From NCBI GenBank assembly GCA_025352325.1, contig JANXTR010000041.1, forward strand, positions 1 through 56,745: a DNA stretch of 56,745 nt. The letters run 5' to 3'. Shown here in pieces: positions 45,838 through 54,245 of the stretch. The DNA is from Microbacteriaceae bacterium. GTDB taxonomy: Bacteria > Actinomycetota > Actinomycetes > Actinomycetales > Microbacteriaceae. The notes under the pieces were generated by a model. The model saw only the letters and a program-made list of their open reading frames with translations. It had not been told where the DNA came from and searched no databases. Every line of letters begins with the position of its first letter. Position 1 is the first letter of the stretch. The position numbers were made by a program, and so were the translations under genes.

Positions 45838-48525
45838 GTGCGCGGCGTGCTCCCCCCCACAGTCCGAACCCAGAGCGTTCGTCGCGCCCTCGTCGTGCGT
45901 GTCGCGTGCGTCTTCGTCGCGCTCGGATCGCTCGGCGGCATGGTTCTGGGCGGGGCGTTCTCGTCGACGGCGGCTGCCGATGCGAACTCGTCCTTGACGG
46001 TCAGCTGGGCCGGAGACACGAGCACTGCCTCGTCGATTCAGCCGGCCCGCGACCCGAACGGTTTCGAGTACAGCGAGTTCAAAGACATCAAGGTCAAAGT
46101 CGACCAGACGCAGAACATCATCGACCAGGCCGTGCGCATCGACGTCTCCGGATTCCAGGGCGGCACCCAGCAGGCGACCGACGGTACCGGTCAGACGTGG
46201 TCGACCGCGATGAACTTCATGCAGGCAATGCAGTGCTGGGGTGACCCGGCCTCCGCCACCTTCGCCCAGACCTGCCAGTGGGGCGGCCGCTTCGTCAAGA
46301 ACAACGGACTGGGCTTCTCGGTCTACGGCGACAACGTTTACCGCGTCGCGGCGCGCGATGTCTCCCCGACCGCTGCCAACCCGGTCGACGTTCCGTTCGT
46401 CACCCGGGACGGCGAGTCCTTCACGGGCCGTCAGGTGCTGGATCCGAGCTCGGGCGGCAAGAACTACCCGATTCTTGACGAGTTCAACTCCGACTCGAGC
46501 AACGAACTGCAGGGCGCGCGGATCAACAACGACGGGACCGCCAGCTTCGACTTCGAACTCCAGTCCGACATCCAGGCCCCGCAGCTCGGGTGCGGGCGCA
46601 ACGCCGCCGATCAGCAGTGCTACCTGGTGCTCGTTCCGCGGGGAACGGTCTTCGGGGCCAAGGCGAACGGTGCCACGGGGGACTGCAGCTCCATCTTCGG
46701 CGCACACGGCGTCAAGTACGCCTACGGCACGACTCCGGCCATCCAGGCAGGCAGCCCGCTCAACCCGGGGTGCGGTTACTGGAGCAACCGCATTGTGGTC
46801 CCGATGAAGTTCAACCAGGTCGCCGGCGCGTGCCCGAGCGGCGCGGAAGAGCGCGTCATCGGATCGCAGTTGGTAATCAGCGCGATGTCCAGCTGGCAGC
46901 CGAAGCTCTGCACGGCCGGCGGCGCGACCTTCAGTTTCTCGACGAACCCCGACTCGGTGGCCCGTGCGCAGCTCCTCGAGAAGAAGGCCGACCTGGCATT
47001 CACGTCGTATCCGATCGTGAAGGACCAACTGGACGACAGCGATCAGGCCGCCTTCTCGACCACCGCGGTCAGCTACGCGCCCGTCGCAGTCGGCGCGACA
47101 ACTGTGTCGTTCCTGGCCGATGGAAGCAGTGGCCAGATCAGTTCGATGGTCTTGTCCCCGCGTCTGCTGGCCAAGCTGCTGACTCAGTCCTACCTGTTCG
47201 AGTTGCCCAGTTCCGGCGAAGACGGGGGAAACGATGACTACAACCAACTCGCTCCCACGAATCTCTCGTACGTCTATCTCTCGCAGGATCCGGACTTTCA
47301 GGCGCTGAACCCCAACTGGGCTCAGTTCATCAGCAACCCCTCGATCGTCCTGCCCGGCCCGGCCGATGGTGACGCTCTTGCTCAGGTGTGGAAGTGGATC
47401 CAATCCGACGCCGATGCTCGGGACTTCCTCAACGGAAAAGAGGATTCCTGGCACATGAAAATCAACCCGTACTACCTGCCGGTCGGGAGCCCGGACGCTC
47501 ATGTTCCCGCCTACGACGTTACGACGGGTGCCCGACTGCCCAACGATGTGCCGGTGGGTCTGCACAACCTCGATGGCAGCCCCCAGTCCCTTGCGACGGC
47601 CCCCATCGGCTACTTCCTCAAGGAAGACGCGTCGGCCGTGCCGCACAAGCTCGGCGTCGAGACCAGCCGCTTCGACTCGATCCAGGCTTCCCCGTACGTC
47701 GACGACTTCGTCAAAGCGGCCGTCGTCACCTTCCGCGCCAACCCCGGAGCGAAGACCGGGTGGGACCCGACGGCCATCAAGACGGATGGCACATTCGGCG
47801 ACTGGGTCTCCGGCGGCCCTCAGGTTCCGGGCCAGCGTTTCGTGATCTCGATCACGGATGCCGCAGCGACGGCCCGATACGACCTCACTCCCGCGGGGCT
47901 TCGCGCTGCCAATGGCACGGCAGTCTCCAGGCCCGATCCCACCTCTATGGCCGCCGCCGTTACGTCGGGCCTCGTCGCGACGAGCGTCGCCGCCGTCAAG
48001 CAGGTCGATCCCGCGAAGGTTTCCGCGTCGAGCTACCCGCTGACGACGGTCGTCTATGCAGCCGTCAATCTCACCGCCGCCACGAGCGCGGCGCGCGGCG
48101 TCATCTCCAAGATGATCAAGTACGTGGTGGGCGACGGCCAGACTCTGGGCGCCGAGGTCGGGCAGCTCCCGGTCGGCTACCTGCCCTTGACGGGCGACCT
48201 TCAGTCGCAGGCCACTGCAGCAGCGACGGCGATCGCGAGTTACACCCCATCCGCATCGGACAGCAGCGAGACCTTCGTCACCGGGAACAACACCGGGACG
48301 TCGAGTAGTAGCTACGACGACGGGGGCGCGACCAGCACGGGGGCCGGAGACGCCGCCACTTCCGGGCCCAAGGTGACGGCCACAGGCGACCAGTCCGTCG
48401 AGGGCCTGACGCCTGCGTCATCCACGTTCCCGCTCGGGGAGATCTTCCTCGCCGTCGCCCTCGGGGTCGGGCTCGTCGGCGCGATTTTCTCGCCGCTGGT
48501 CATCCGTGGATTGGGTCGCTCATGA
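45838..48525 (+). CDS. Very large PstS-like/surface protein with C-terminal anchor
   Basis: 895 residues from GTG 45838, two bases after the previous stop and 9 bases after GGAAGG; a GTG at 45802 also reads in frame. Signal peptide (VVRVACVFVALGSLGGMVLGG). A first beta-rich domain (about 50-290, with several Cys and Trp) precedes a PBP-like segment containing RVIGSQLVISAMSSWQPKLC and ADLAFTSYPI, then ITSMVLSPRLLAKLLTQSY-type PBP features. The phosphate loop SDGSGT is not seen, so the ligand is uncertain. A Ser/Gly stalk and membrane helix (EIFLAVALGVGLVGAIF) end it. LPLTG occurs 114 residues before the end, too early for a sorting signal. Confidence 0.75.
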   Translation: MRGVLPPTVRTQSVRRALVVRVACVFVALGSLGGMVLGGAFSSTAAADANSSLTVSWAGDTSTASSIQPARDPNGFEYSEFKDIKVKVDQTQNIIDQAVRIDVSGFQGGTQQATDGTGQTWSTAMNFMQAMQCWGDPASATFAQTCQWGGRFVKNNGLGFSVYGDNVYRVAARDVSPTAANPVDVPFVTRDGESFTGRQVLDPSSGGKNYPILDEFNSDSSNELQGARINNDGTASFDFELQSDIQAPQLGCGRNAADQQCYLVLVPRGTVFGAKANGATGDCSSIFGAHGVKYAYGTTPAIQAGSPLNPGCGYWSNRIVVPMKFNQVAGACPSGAEERVIGSQLVISAMSSWQPKLCTAGGATFSFSTNPDSVARAQLLEKKADLAFTSYPIVKDQLDDSDQAAFSTTAVSYAPVAVGATTVSFLADGSSGQISSMVLSPRLLAKLLTQSYLFELPSSGEDGGNDDYNQLAPTNLSYVYLSQDPDFQALNPNWAQFISNPSIVLPGPADGDALAQVWKWIQSDADARDFLNGKEDSWHMKINPYYLPVGSPDAHVPAYDVTTGARLPNDVPVGLHNLDGSPQSLATAPIGYFLKEDASAVPHKLGVETSRFDSIQASPYVDDFVKAAVVTFRANPGAKTGWDPTAIKTDGTFGDWVSGGPQVPGQRFVISITDAAATARYDLTPAGLRAANGTAVSRPDPTSMAAAVTSGLVATSVAAVKQVDPAKVSASSYPLTTVVYAAVNLTAATSAARGVISKMIKYVVGDGQTLGAEVGQLPVGYLPLTGDLQSQATAAATAIASYTPSASDSSETFVTGNNTGTSSSSYDDGGATSTGAGDAATSGPKVTATGDQSVEGLTPASSTFPLGEIFLAVALGVGLVGAIFSPLVIRGLGRS

Positions 48526-48567
48526 CTCTCACAAACTTTTCGTTCCGCCACGCCCAGGAACGGAAAA

Positions 48568-48617
48568 CCCCCTCGCCGCTGAGTGAGATCTCGGCGAGGG
48601 GGGCGTCCGATCGGACG
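48568..48617 (+). terminator. Hairpin plus 14-bp palindrome between two surface-protein genes
   Basis: CCCCCTCGCCG (48568-48578) pairs perfectly with CGGCGAGGGGG (48592-48602), a 13-base loop between. A 14-base palindrome centred on CCGATCGG follows at 48604-48617. No T tract follows on the plus strand. It could attenuate read-through or protect the upstream mRNA, changing the ratio of the flanking products. Confidence 0.5.
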
Positions 48618-48655
48618 GAAACGCATGGGCAGAATAACAACGAAAGCTGGCAGTA

Positions 48656-49762
48656 ATGCTGAAGAAGAACAAGCTGCGCCTTGGCGTGGCGACGACGGCC
48701 GCCCTGGCCGCCTGTGCTCTGGCGTTCACCGCGATGCCCGCGTACGCCGACCCGACCGGATTCAAGACCCTTTCGGGTGTTGGTTCGGACACCATTCAGG
48801 ACGTGCTCAACGGCCTCGGCTCGCAGATCCCCGCGATCGGTTCCTACGACGCAGTCAACCCGTCCACCCAGGTCGGCGGCGACAGCATCGTTACCAAGCT
48901 CAGTGGCAACAGCTACATCCGTCCGAACGGTTCGGGTCAGGGCGTCCAGGCGCTCAGCGACTCGATCGAGAGTGGCACCCACAAGTGGAACGGCGTCGAC
49001 GTCACGGGTCAGATCGACTTCGCGCGCGCGTCGGGCTTCCAGGGCTCCGCGGGTACCGACCTCGCCTACATCCCGTTCGCAGTTGACGCCGTCACCTACG
49101 CCGTCAACGCCGGTAGCGACTGGGCTCGCAACATTCCGCTGGGCGCCGCGGGTGGCAGCACCACCAGCCTCACGCTGTACAACGTCTACCACTGCACCAA
49201 GACCACCTACGGCGACAGCGACGGCAACACGGTCACCATCCACCCGCTGGTTCCGCAGTCCGGTTCCGGTACGGCCAAGTTCTGGGCTTCGACGCTCGGG
49301 TTCAGCGACACCGCGCTTCCGAGCTGCGTCAAGCGCGTGAACACGGACAGCACCCCGGTCGGCATCGAGGAGCACAACGGTACGACGATTGACGACGCTG
49401 GCGACATCGTGCCGTTCTCGATCGCTCAGTACATCGCGCAGGGCAACCACGCGTCGATCGCTCAGGCGTTCGGCACGACGGTCAACGAGCGTCGCGGCAA
49501 CGTGGTGCTCGGCTCGATCGGTGGACAGCCGGCCCTCCGTGAGGTTGGAACGACGACCGTCATGAACCCGAGCTTCCCGGTCACCCGGTCGGTCTTCAAC
49601 GTCGTCTCGACCAGCCGCATCACGGGTTCCGACCCGATCGTTGCGACCTTCGTCGGTGCCGGTTCGGCAGTCTGCAGCCAGACCGCGCTCATCCAGAAGT
49701 TCGGCTTCCAGACGGTTGCAAACTGCGGCGACACCACGCTGCAGGGTGCTTTCACCCAGTAG
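48656..49762 (+). CDS. Secreted PstS-like substrate-binding protein
   Basis: 368 residues. Signal peptide MLKKNKLRLGVATTAALAAC..., cleaved after AYA; no lipobox in the usual place and no C-terminal helix, so it is released or held by partners. PstS-like elements: LSGVGSDTIQDVLNGL, QIDFARASG, YIPFAVDAVTYAVN, PQSGSGTAKFW (ligand loop) and IVPFSIAQYIAQ. C-terminal part has CVKRVN and two more Cys (SAVCS, VANCGD). Codon use is strongly biased to preferred codons, suggesting high expression. It follows the 48568 hairpin and precedes the WxL-like gene by 63 bases. Confidence 0.82.
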   Translation: MLKKNKLRLGVATTAALAACALAFTAMPAYADPTGFKTLSGVGSDTIQDVLNGLGSQIPAIGSYDAVNPSTQVGGDSIVTKLSGNSYIRPNGSGQGVQALSDSIESGTHKWNGVDVTGQIDFARASGFQGSAGTDLAYIPFAVDAVTYAVNAGSDWARNIPLGAAGGSTTSLTLYNVYHCTKTTYGDSDGNTVTIHPLVPQSGSGTAKFWASTLGFSDTALPSCVKRVNTDSTPVGIEEHNGTTIDDAGDIVPFSIAQYIAQGNHASIAQAFGTTVNERRGNVVLGSIGGQPALREVGTTTVMNPSFPVTRSVFNVVSTSRITGSDPIVATFVGAGSAVCSQTALIQKFGFQTVANCGDTTLQGAFTQ

Positions 49763-49825
49763 TCCGTGTTCCTCACCCCTTTCAAAACAGTTCCCCAACT
49801 CCCACGCAAAGGAAAAATTTCTCCC

Positions 49826-51226
49826 ATGAACAAGTTCACGCAGCGCTTCGCCGCTGTTCTCGCCACCGGCGCGCTCGTCGCCGCCGGTCTGGCGCTCACG
49901 GCCACGGCCGCGAACGCTGACCAGGCCACTGGAAACATCAAGCTGTACGCCGCGGGATCGGCCGGTGCAACCAGCGCCGCTAGCGTTCTCGCCGGTGGCA
50001 GCTCGACCGCGAACCCGATGTACTGGGGTATCTCGATCGACCAGATCTGCCCGACGGGCTTCCGCCAGGCCGAGAGCATCCAGATCGCTCAGCTCGGTAA
50101 CCCGGCGGCGGGCGTGAACGGTCGTCTCGGTGGCATCGGTTCGTTCCAGGACCCGTCGACTGACGGTGTGTACGGCGTGAACGGCCTCAAGCCGTCTGAC
50201 GCCAGCATCGCGATGGACGAGACCGCGACCGCTCCGGCGCAGAACCCGTATGTCGACAACAACCGTTCGCTCGAGACGGCTGCGCCGGCTCTGACGACGG
50301 GGACGTTCGAACTGCGGTACTACTGCTACGCGGACGCCAGCCAGCCTGACTTCGCCAACGACAAGTACTTCAGCATCACGCTGAACTTCGACAAGACCGC
50401 CCACACCTGGGCAGTTCCGGTTGCCAAGATCGCCACCACCACGGCGATCACGGCCTCGGCTGACCAGACCGCCAAGACGGCCACCATCGCCACCACGGTG
50501 AAGAAGGCGTCTGACGGCACCACCTCCACGACGGCAACTGGCTCGGCGACGGTCAACCAGACCGCCCCGACCGCTGCCACCCTCGGCACTGTCACGATCG
50601 TCAATGGTCTCGCGACCTTCACGACCGCGGCACTGACGCCGGGAACCGTGTACAGCTTCACGGTGACGTATGCAGGTGACGCCGCATTCAATGGCTCCAC
50701 CTCGTCCACGGCGACGGTCAGCATCAACGGTTCCCTCACCGGTGCGACGAACATCACGTTCGACGTGCTTGCGGGTGCGAACCCCGGTGGGCTCGTGCTG
50801 TCGAACGTCCCGACCTCGGTCGACCTCGGTGCTGCCACCTACAACGCCGGCCTCCTGACGGCGTCGAACCTGACCGGGTTCAGCGGCATCACCGTGACCG
50901 ACAACCGTTCGCTCGACGCGGCCTCCTGGGCGCTCACGGGTTCGGTGTCGGACTTCACCAGCGGCACCAAGACGCTGTCCGGCAAGTACCTCGGTTGGAC
51001 CCCGTCGCTCACCAGCGGCCCGGCCGGCGCACTGGCCGGCTCGACTGTGCTGCCCGCAGCTGAGTCTGCGGCAACCGGTGGCCTGAAGGTCGTCAGCACG
51101 CTCGCCACCGCGCCGATTGTCAACGGTTCGCCGGTGACGGTCGTCAAGGCCGGCCTGAACGTGGCGATCCCGGCGAACTCCGCCACGGGTCACTACTCGG
51201 CGCTGCTCACGCTGACGCTTGGCTAA
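49826..51226 (+). CDS. Secreted WxL-like protein with an Ig-like repeat
   Basis: 466 residues from ATG 49826, with AAAGGA about 12 bases upstream. Signal peptide cut near ANA (residue 31). Residues 35-200 form an N-terminal domain with two Cys (DQICPTGF, YYCYAD). Residues 200-300 form an Ig-like Big_3_5-type repeat (SFTVTYAGDAAFNGSTSST). Residues 305-466 resemble a WxL domain: TVTDNRSLDAASWALTGSV (W368-A-L370) and the end HYSALLTLTLG, where the second WxL has become LTL. WxL domains bind peptidoglycan and partner with DUF916 proteins, one of which follows at 51354. Confidence 0.7.
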   Translation: MNKFTQRFAAVLATGALVAAGLALTATAANADQATGNIKLYAAGSAGATSAASVLAGGSSTANPMYWGISIDQICPTGFRQAESIQIAQLGNPAAGVNGRLGGIGSFQDPSTDGVYGVNGLKPSDASIAMDETATAPAQNPYVDNNRSLETAAPALTTGTFELRYYCYADASQPDFANDKYFSITLNFDKTAHTWAVPVAKIATTTAITASADQTAKTATIATTVKKASDGTTSTTATGSATVNQTAPTAATLGTVTIVNGLATFTTAALTPGTVYSFTVTYAGDAAFNGSTSSTATVSINGSLTGATNITFDVLAGANPGGLVLSNVPTSVDLGAATYNAGLLTASNLTGFSGITVTDNRSLDAASWALTGSVSDFTSGTKTLSGKYLGWTPSLTSGPAGALAGSTVLPAAESAATGGLKVVSTLATAPIVNGSPVTVVKAGLNVAIPANSATGHYSALLTLTLG

Positions 51227-51244
51227 GCACACTGCATAAAGCGG

Positions 51245-51276
51245 GCCGGGGTCGGACGTTCGCGTCCGGCCCCGGC
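51245..51276 (+). terminator. Strong GC hairpin after the WxL-like gene
   Basis: GCCGGGG-T-CGGACG pairs with CGTCCG-G-CCCCGGC around a TTCG loop, 19 bases after the stop. The TTCG tetraloop is very stable. There is no T tract. It probably ends or reduces transcription between the highly expressed secreted proteins and the membrane-protein genes downstream. Confidence 0.65.
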
Positions 51277-51353
51277 TCATCAGCCGCTTCCCCCGGACTT
51301 CCAGAGTTTCTCTAGTCACACCGCGCCCCATCCCAGAAACGCAGGTCATCACC

Positions 51354-52490
51354 ATGAATCGCACACTCGTCGCGCTGGCGGCTGTTCTCACCCTCGGGTT
51401 GGCACTCGCGCCCGTCGTGTCCGCGAGCGCGGCCGACGCGCCGCCCTCGATCTCATGGAGCGTGCAACCTGCAAGTGAGACAGGTCGGGATGGTCGTCTC
51501 GCCTTTGCCTACGGGGTGAACCCGGGCACCGAGATCGACGACTACGTGGTGGTCTCGAACCTGGGCTCCGCTGCTCAGACCTTCAGCGTCTACGGAACCG
51601 ATGCACTGACCCAGTTCGACACCGGCTCATTCGGATTGCTTCCTGCGGCGACGAAGCCGAAGGACGCCGGCTCATGGATCACCACCAAGACCGACCAGAT
51701 CACCGTCGAGCCGAGCCAATCGGCCACGATCCCCTTTCGGATCCTCGTGCCGTCCGACGCCACCCCCGGTGACCACACCGCCGGTGTGATCGCGTCGGTG
51801 AGCACCGCCGCGCCCGGCAAGAAGAACGGGATCGGCATCGATCAGCGCGTGGCGGCTCGTGTCTACATCCGCGTCGCGGGTCAGCCGGTCTCGAAGGTGT
51901 CGGCGACGGGTGCCGTCGTCGGGTTCAGCCCCTCGTGGAATCCCTTCGGAGGCGGCGACGCCACCGTCGACTACGACGTGCGCAACGGCGGCAATGTCCG
52001 GGAAGACGTCGCTCAATCGGTCACACTCAACGGACCCTTCGGCATCCAGCTCGCCCAGCTGAAGGTCGCGCCGGTAGTGAACATTCTCCCCGGCCAGGCC
52101 ACGCACATCCATCAGAGGGTGTCCGGGATCGCAGCCCTCGTAATTCTGTTCGCCGATGTCAAGCTCACCCCGAGTGCTCCGACCGACCTGGTCGACAAGT
52201 CGCAGCTGCGGGATCAGAACGGCAACCCGCTGCCCAAGCTCGTCGAACCGAAGTTCACCGCGGCGACCGCGTCGGCTCTGACCGCCGCCATCTCGTGGAC
52301 GTTGCTGCTGATTGTGATCGCGATCATCGCGCTGATCTTCCTGGTGGTCCGCTACGTCCGCACCACCAGGGACCGGATGTTCGACGCGATCGACGCCGCC
52401 ACCGAGCAGGCGCGACTCGACGCCATCCGTGACGCACAATCGGGCACCACCGAGAAGGCGACCGCCGGCGCAGCAGGATACAAGTCGTGA
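51354..52490 (+). CDS. DUF916/WxLIP-like membrane-anchored surface protein
   Basis: 378 residues. Signal peptide cut near ASA; then an Ig-like strand domain: ISWSVQPASETGRDGRLAF, VNPGTEIDDYVVVSNLG, FSVYGTDAL, and a second one: FRILVPSDATPGDHTAGVIASV, RVAARVYIRVAG. This is the DUF916 pattern of WxL-interacting proteins. A conserved-type helix (TAAISWTLLLIVIAIIALIF) anchors it, with a cytoplasmic charged tail (FDAIDAATEQARLDAIRDA). It would hold the WxL-like partner at the surface. Overlaps the next gene by 4 bases. Confidence 0.75.
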   Translation: MNRTLVALAAVLTLGLALAPVVSASAADAPPSISWSVQPASETGRDGRLAFAYGVNPGTEIDDYVVVSNLGSAAQTFSVYGTDALTQFDTGSFGLLPAATKPKDAGSWITTKTDQITVEPSQSATIPFRILVPSDATPGDHTAGVIASVSTAAPGKKNGIGIDQRVAARVYIRVAGQPVSKVSATGAVVGFSPSWNPFGGGDATVDYDVRNGGNVREDVAQSVTLNGPFGIQLAQLKVAPVVNILPGQATHIHQRVSGIAALVILFADVKLTPSAPTDLVDKSQLRDQNGNPLPKLVEPKFTAATASALTAAISWTLLLIVIAIIALIFLVVRYVRTTRDRMFDAIDAATEQARLDAIRDAQSGTTEKATAGAAGYKS

Positions 52491-53233
52491 GGGGGCGCAC
52501 GCTCGTCGCGAGCGCGCTGGTCTTCGGAGCGACCGTCGGTATGACCTGGGGAGCGCTCTCCGCAGCCGCCGAGCCGGGCGACGACCCAACACCGACAGCC
52601 ACCGCGACCGGCAACAGCCAGGTCGGATTCACCGTGCCGGACACCTCATCGCCCACCCCGTCACCCTCGCCCTCGACGGGTGGCGGTGGACACGGTGGTG
52701 GAGGTGGAGGCGGAGGTGCAGGTGGTGGAGGAACGGGGGGTGGCGGCACCACACCGCCGGCCTGCGTGCCCACCACGACCACACCGAAGTTGGACGCTGG
52801 CCCGACCAGCGGCGCCGGAACCTTGCGAGTGCGGCCAGGGCACGCCGCCCAAGGTTCTGATGTCGTGGTCACCGGCGACGGATTCCAGCCCGGCGAGAAG
52901 GTCGTGCTTGCGCTCTACTCGAGCCCGGTGAAGCTCGGCGTCTTCACAGTCCGCAGCACCGGCCAGGTCTACGCGCAGGTGACGATCCCGCGCCGCACCC
53001 AGTTGGGCGCGCACACCATCCAGGCCACTGGATTTCAAGACTGCAAGGTGTCGGCGGCCCAGGTCGAGATCGTCTCGCCGAGCGGCTCCGGCCACAGCAA
53101 CTTCCCCTGGATGGCCTGGGTCGTCGCCGGGGGAGGGGTGGGGATAGCAGGAGTCTGCGTCTTCCTCGCATTCCTGTTCGGGTGGCTGCCGAATGCCTTC
53201 GTCGTCGGCGTCGCCACGAGGGCAGTCCCGTGA
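52487..53233 (+). CDS. Secreted Gly-rich, IPT/Ig-like, membrane-anchored protein
   Basis: 248 residues. Signal peptide (LVASALVFGATVGMTWG), a Pro/Ser/Thr linker, a run of about 25 mostly Gly residues with a His, then a domain with VRPGHAAQGSDVVVTGDGF, PGEKVVLALYSSPVKLG and LGAHTIQATGFQDCKV, the 'gx g F xPGE' type of actinobacterial surface Ig-like domain. One helix (MAWVVAGGGVGIAGVCVFLAFLF) follows. Overlaps both neighbours (ATGA-like and GTGA), so it belongs to one operon with the sortase-fold protein. Confidence 0.7.
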   Translation: MRGRTLVASALVFGATVGMTWGALSAAAEPGDDPTPTATATGNSQVGFTVPDTSSPTPSPSPSTGGGGHGGGGGGGGAGGGGTGGGGTTPPACVPTTTTPKLDAGPTSGAGTLRVRPGHAAQGSDVVVTGDGFQPGEKVVLALYSSPVKLGVFTVRSTGQVYAQVTIPRRTQLGAHTIQATGFQDCKVSAAQVEIVSPSGSGHSNFPWMAWVVAGGGVGIAGVCVFLAFLFGWLPNAFVVGVATRAVP

Positions 53234-54225
53234 CGACGATCGCGCCGGAGGCGCCCGCCGTGCCCGAGGAGCCGCGCCTCACAGCTCCAATCCCGTCTGC
53301 GCCGACCGCACCACCCAAGCTTCCGTTCTGGCTGCGACCGCCGGCCAATCGGCGCCCGAAGAAGCCGCGGCCCACTCCGCGGGAGGGGCGCTGGTGGATT
53401 GGCGTCGTCTGGCTGATGCTTTCGGTGCTGCTGCTCGGCTTCGTGGCGCACGTCGCCCTGTTCGGCATCCTTCAGCATGCCCGCAACCAGGCCGCCGGAT
53501 ATGACGAACTGCGCACCTCGCTCGCCAAAGCGGAGACACCCCTCGGCCAGCTCGACCTGAACGAGAACCTCGTCGCGGCGGGGACCCCGATCGCGCTGCT
53601 GAAGATCCCCAAGCTCGGGGTCAGCGAGCTCGTGCGTCAGGGAACATCCTCCGATATCACGCGCCTCGGAGTCGGGCACCGTCGCGACACCCCGATGCCC
53701 GGCCAAAGCGGGACCAGCATTCTGTTCGGCCGCCAGTCGAGCTACGGAGGGCCGTTCGGCGTGCTCTCGGCGTTGGTCCCCGGGGATTCGATCACGGTGA
53801 CCACCGGGCAGCAGACACACACCTTCACGGTGTTCGGACTCCGGCGCCCTGGGGACCCGCTCCCGCAGAAGCTCGTCGGCAACGTAGGTCGGCTCGAACT
53901 GATCACCGCGGATGGCCTGCCGCTCGCCCCGAGCGGAGTGCTGTACGTCGACGCCACTCTGAAGGGTGCGCCATCGGAGACGCCGGCGAACGTGTTCACC
54001 GAGCGCGCCTTGGACCCGGACGAGAAAGTGATGGCCACCGATGCGAACGGTTGGCTACCCCTGTTGTTCATCTTTCAGTGGTTGGCTATTGCGGCCGTGC
54101 TTACGCGTTGGCTCCTCCAAAAGTGGGGGCGCTGGCAGACCTGGATCGTGGCAGCCCCGGTGCTGCTGATCCTCGGCGCCACCACCGCGGACTGTGCGAT
54201 GGCGCTGCTTCCCAACCTGATCTGA
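53230..54225 (+). CDS. Sortase-fold membrane protein lacking catalytic residues
   Basis: 331 residues from GTG 53230, overlapping the previous stop. Cytoplasmic Pro-rich start, helix at about 57-80, an extracytoplasmic sortase-like domain (110-245), then helices at about 276-296 and 305-325. The sortase pattern is clear: [61 protein letters not shown]. The catalytic His position (GHR in sortases) is R168 in FGRQ, and the catalytic Cys (LxTC) is A227 in LITA. No suitable Arg follows. It is probably not a transpeptidase; it may be a scaffold for the surface proteins encoded around it. Confidence 0.8.
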   Translation: MTTIAPEAPAVPEEPRLTAPIPSAPTAPPKLPFWLRPPANRRPKKPRPTPREGRWWIGVVWLMLSVLLLGFVAHVALFGILQHARNQAAGYDELRTSLAKAETPLGQLDLNENLVAAGTPIALLKIPKLGVSELVRQGTSSDITRLGVGHRRDTPMPGQSGTSILFGRQSSYGGPFGVLSALVPGDSITVTTGQQTHTFTVFGLRRPGDPLPQKLVGNVGRLELITADGLPLAPSGVLYVDATLKGAPSETPANVFTERALDPDEKVMATDANGWLPLLFIFQWLAIAAVLTRWLLQKWGRWQTWIVAAPVLLILGATTADCAMALLPNLI

Positions 54226-54245
54226 CCCCCGAGGATCTCTACATC

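Noticed and set aside
48175-48191. LPLTG as a sortase sorting signal in the giant surface protein
   Set aside because: A sorting signal must be followed at once by a hydrophobic helix and basic tail; here 80 residues of stalk intervene and the local sortase-fold protein lacks catalytic residues.
48500-51391. A 963-codon open frame antisense to the secreted-protein genes
   Set aside because: Low-complexity Arg/Val/Asp/Gly translation with no signal or domain; the plus frames carry signal peptides and domains.
52680-52750. GGTGGA-rich tract as a non-coding repeat or CRISPR-like array
   Set aside because: It encodes a Gly-rich linker in frame within a supported gene; units are irregular and there are no spacers.
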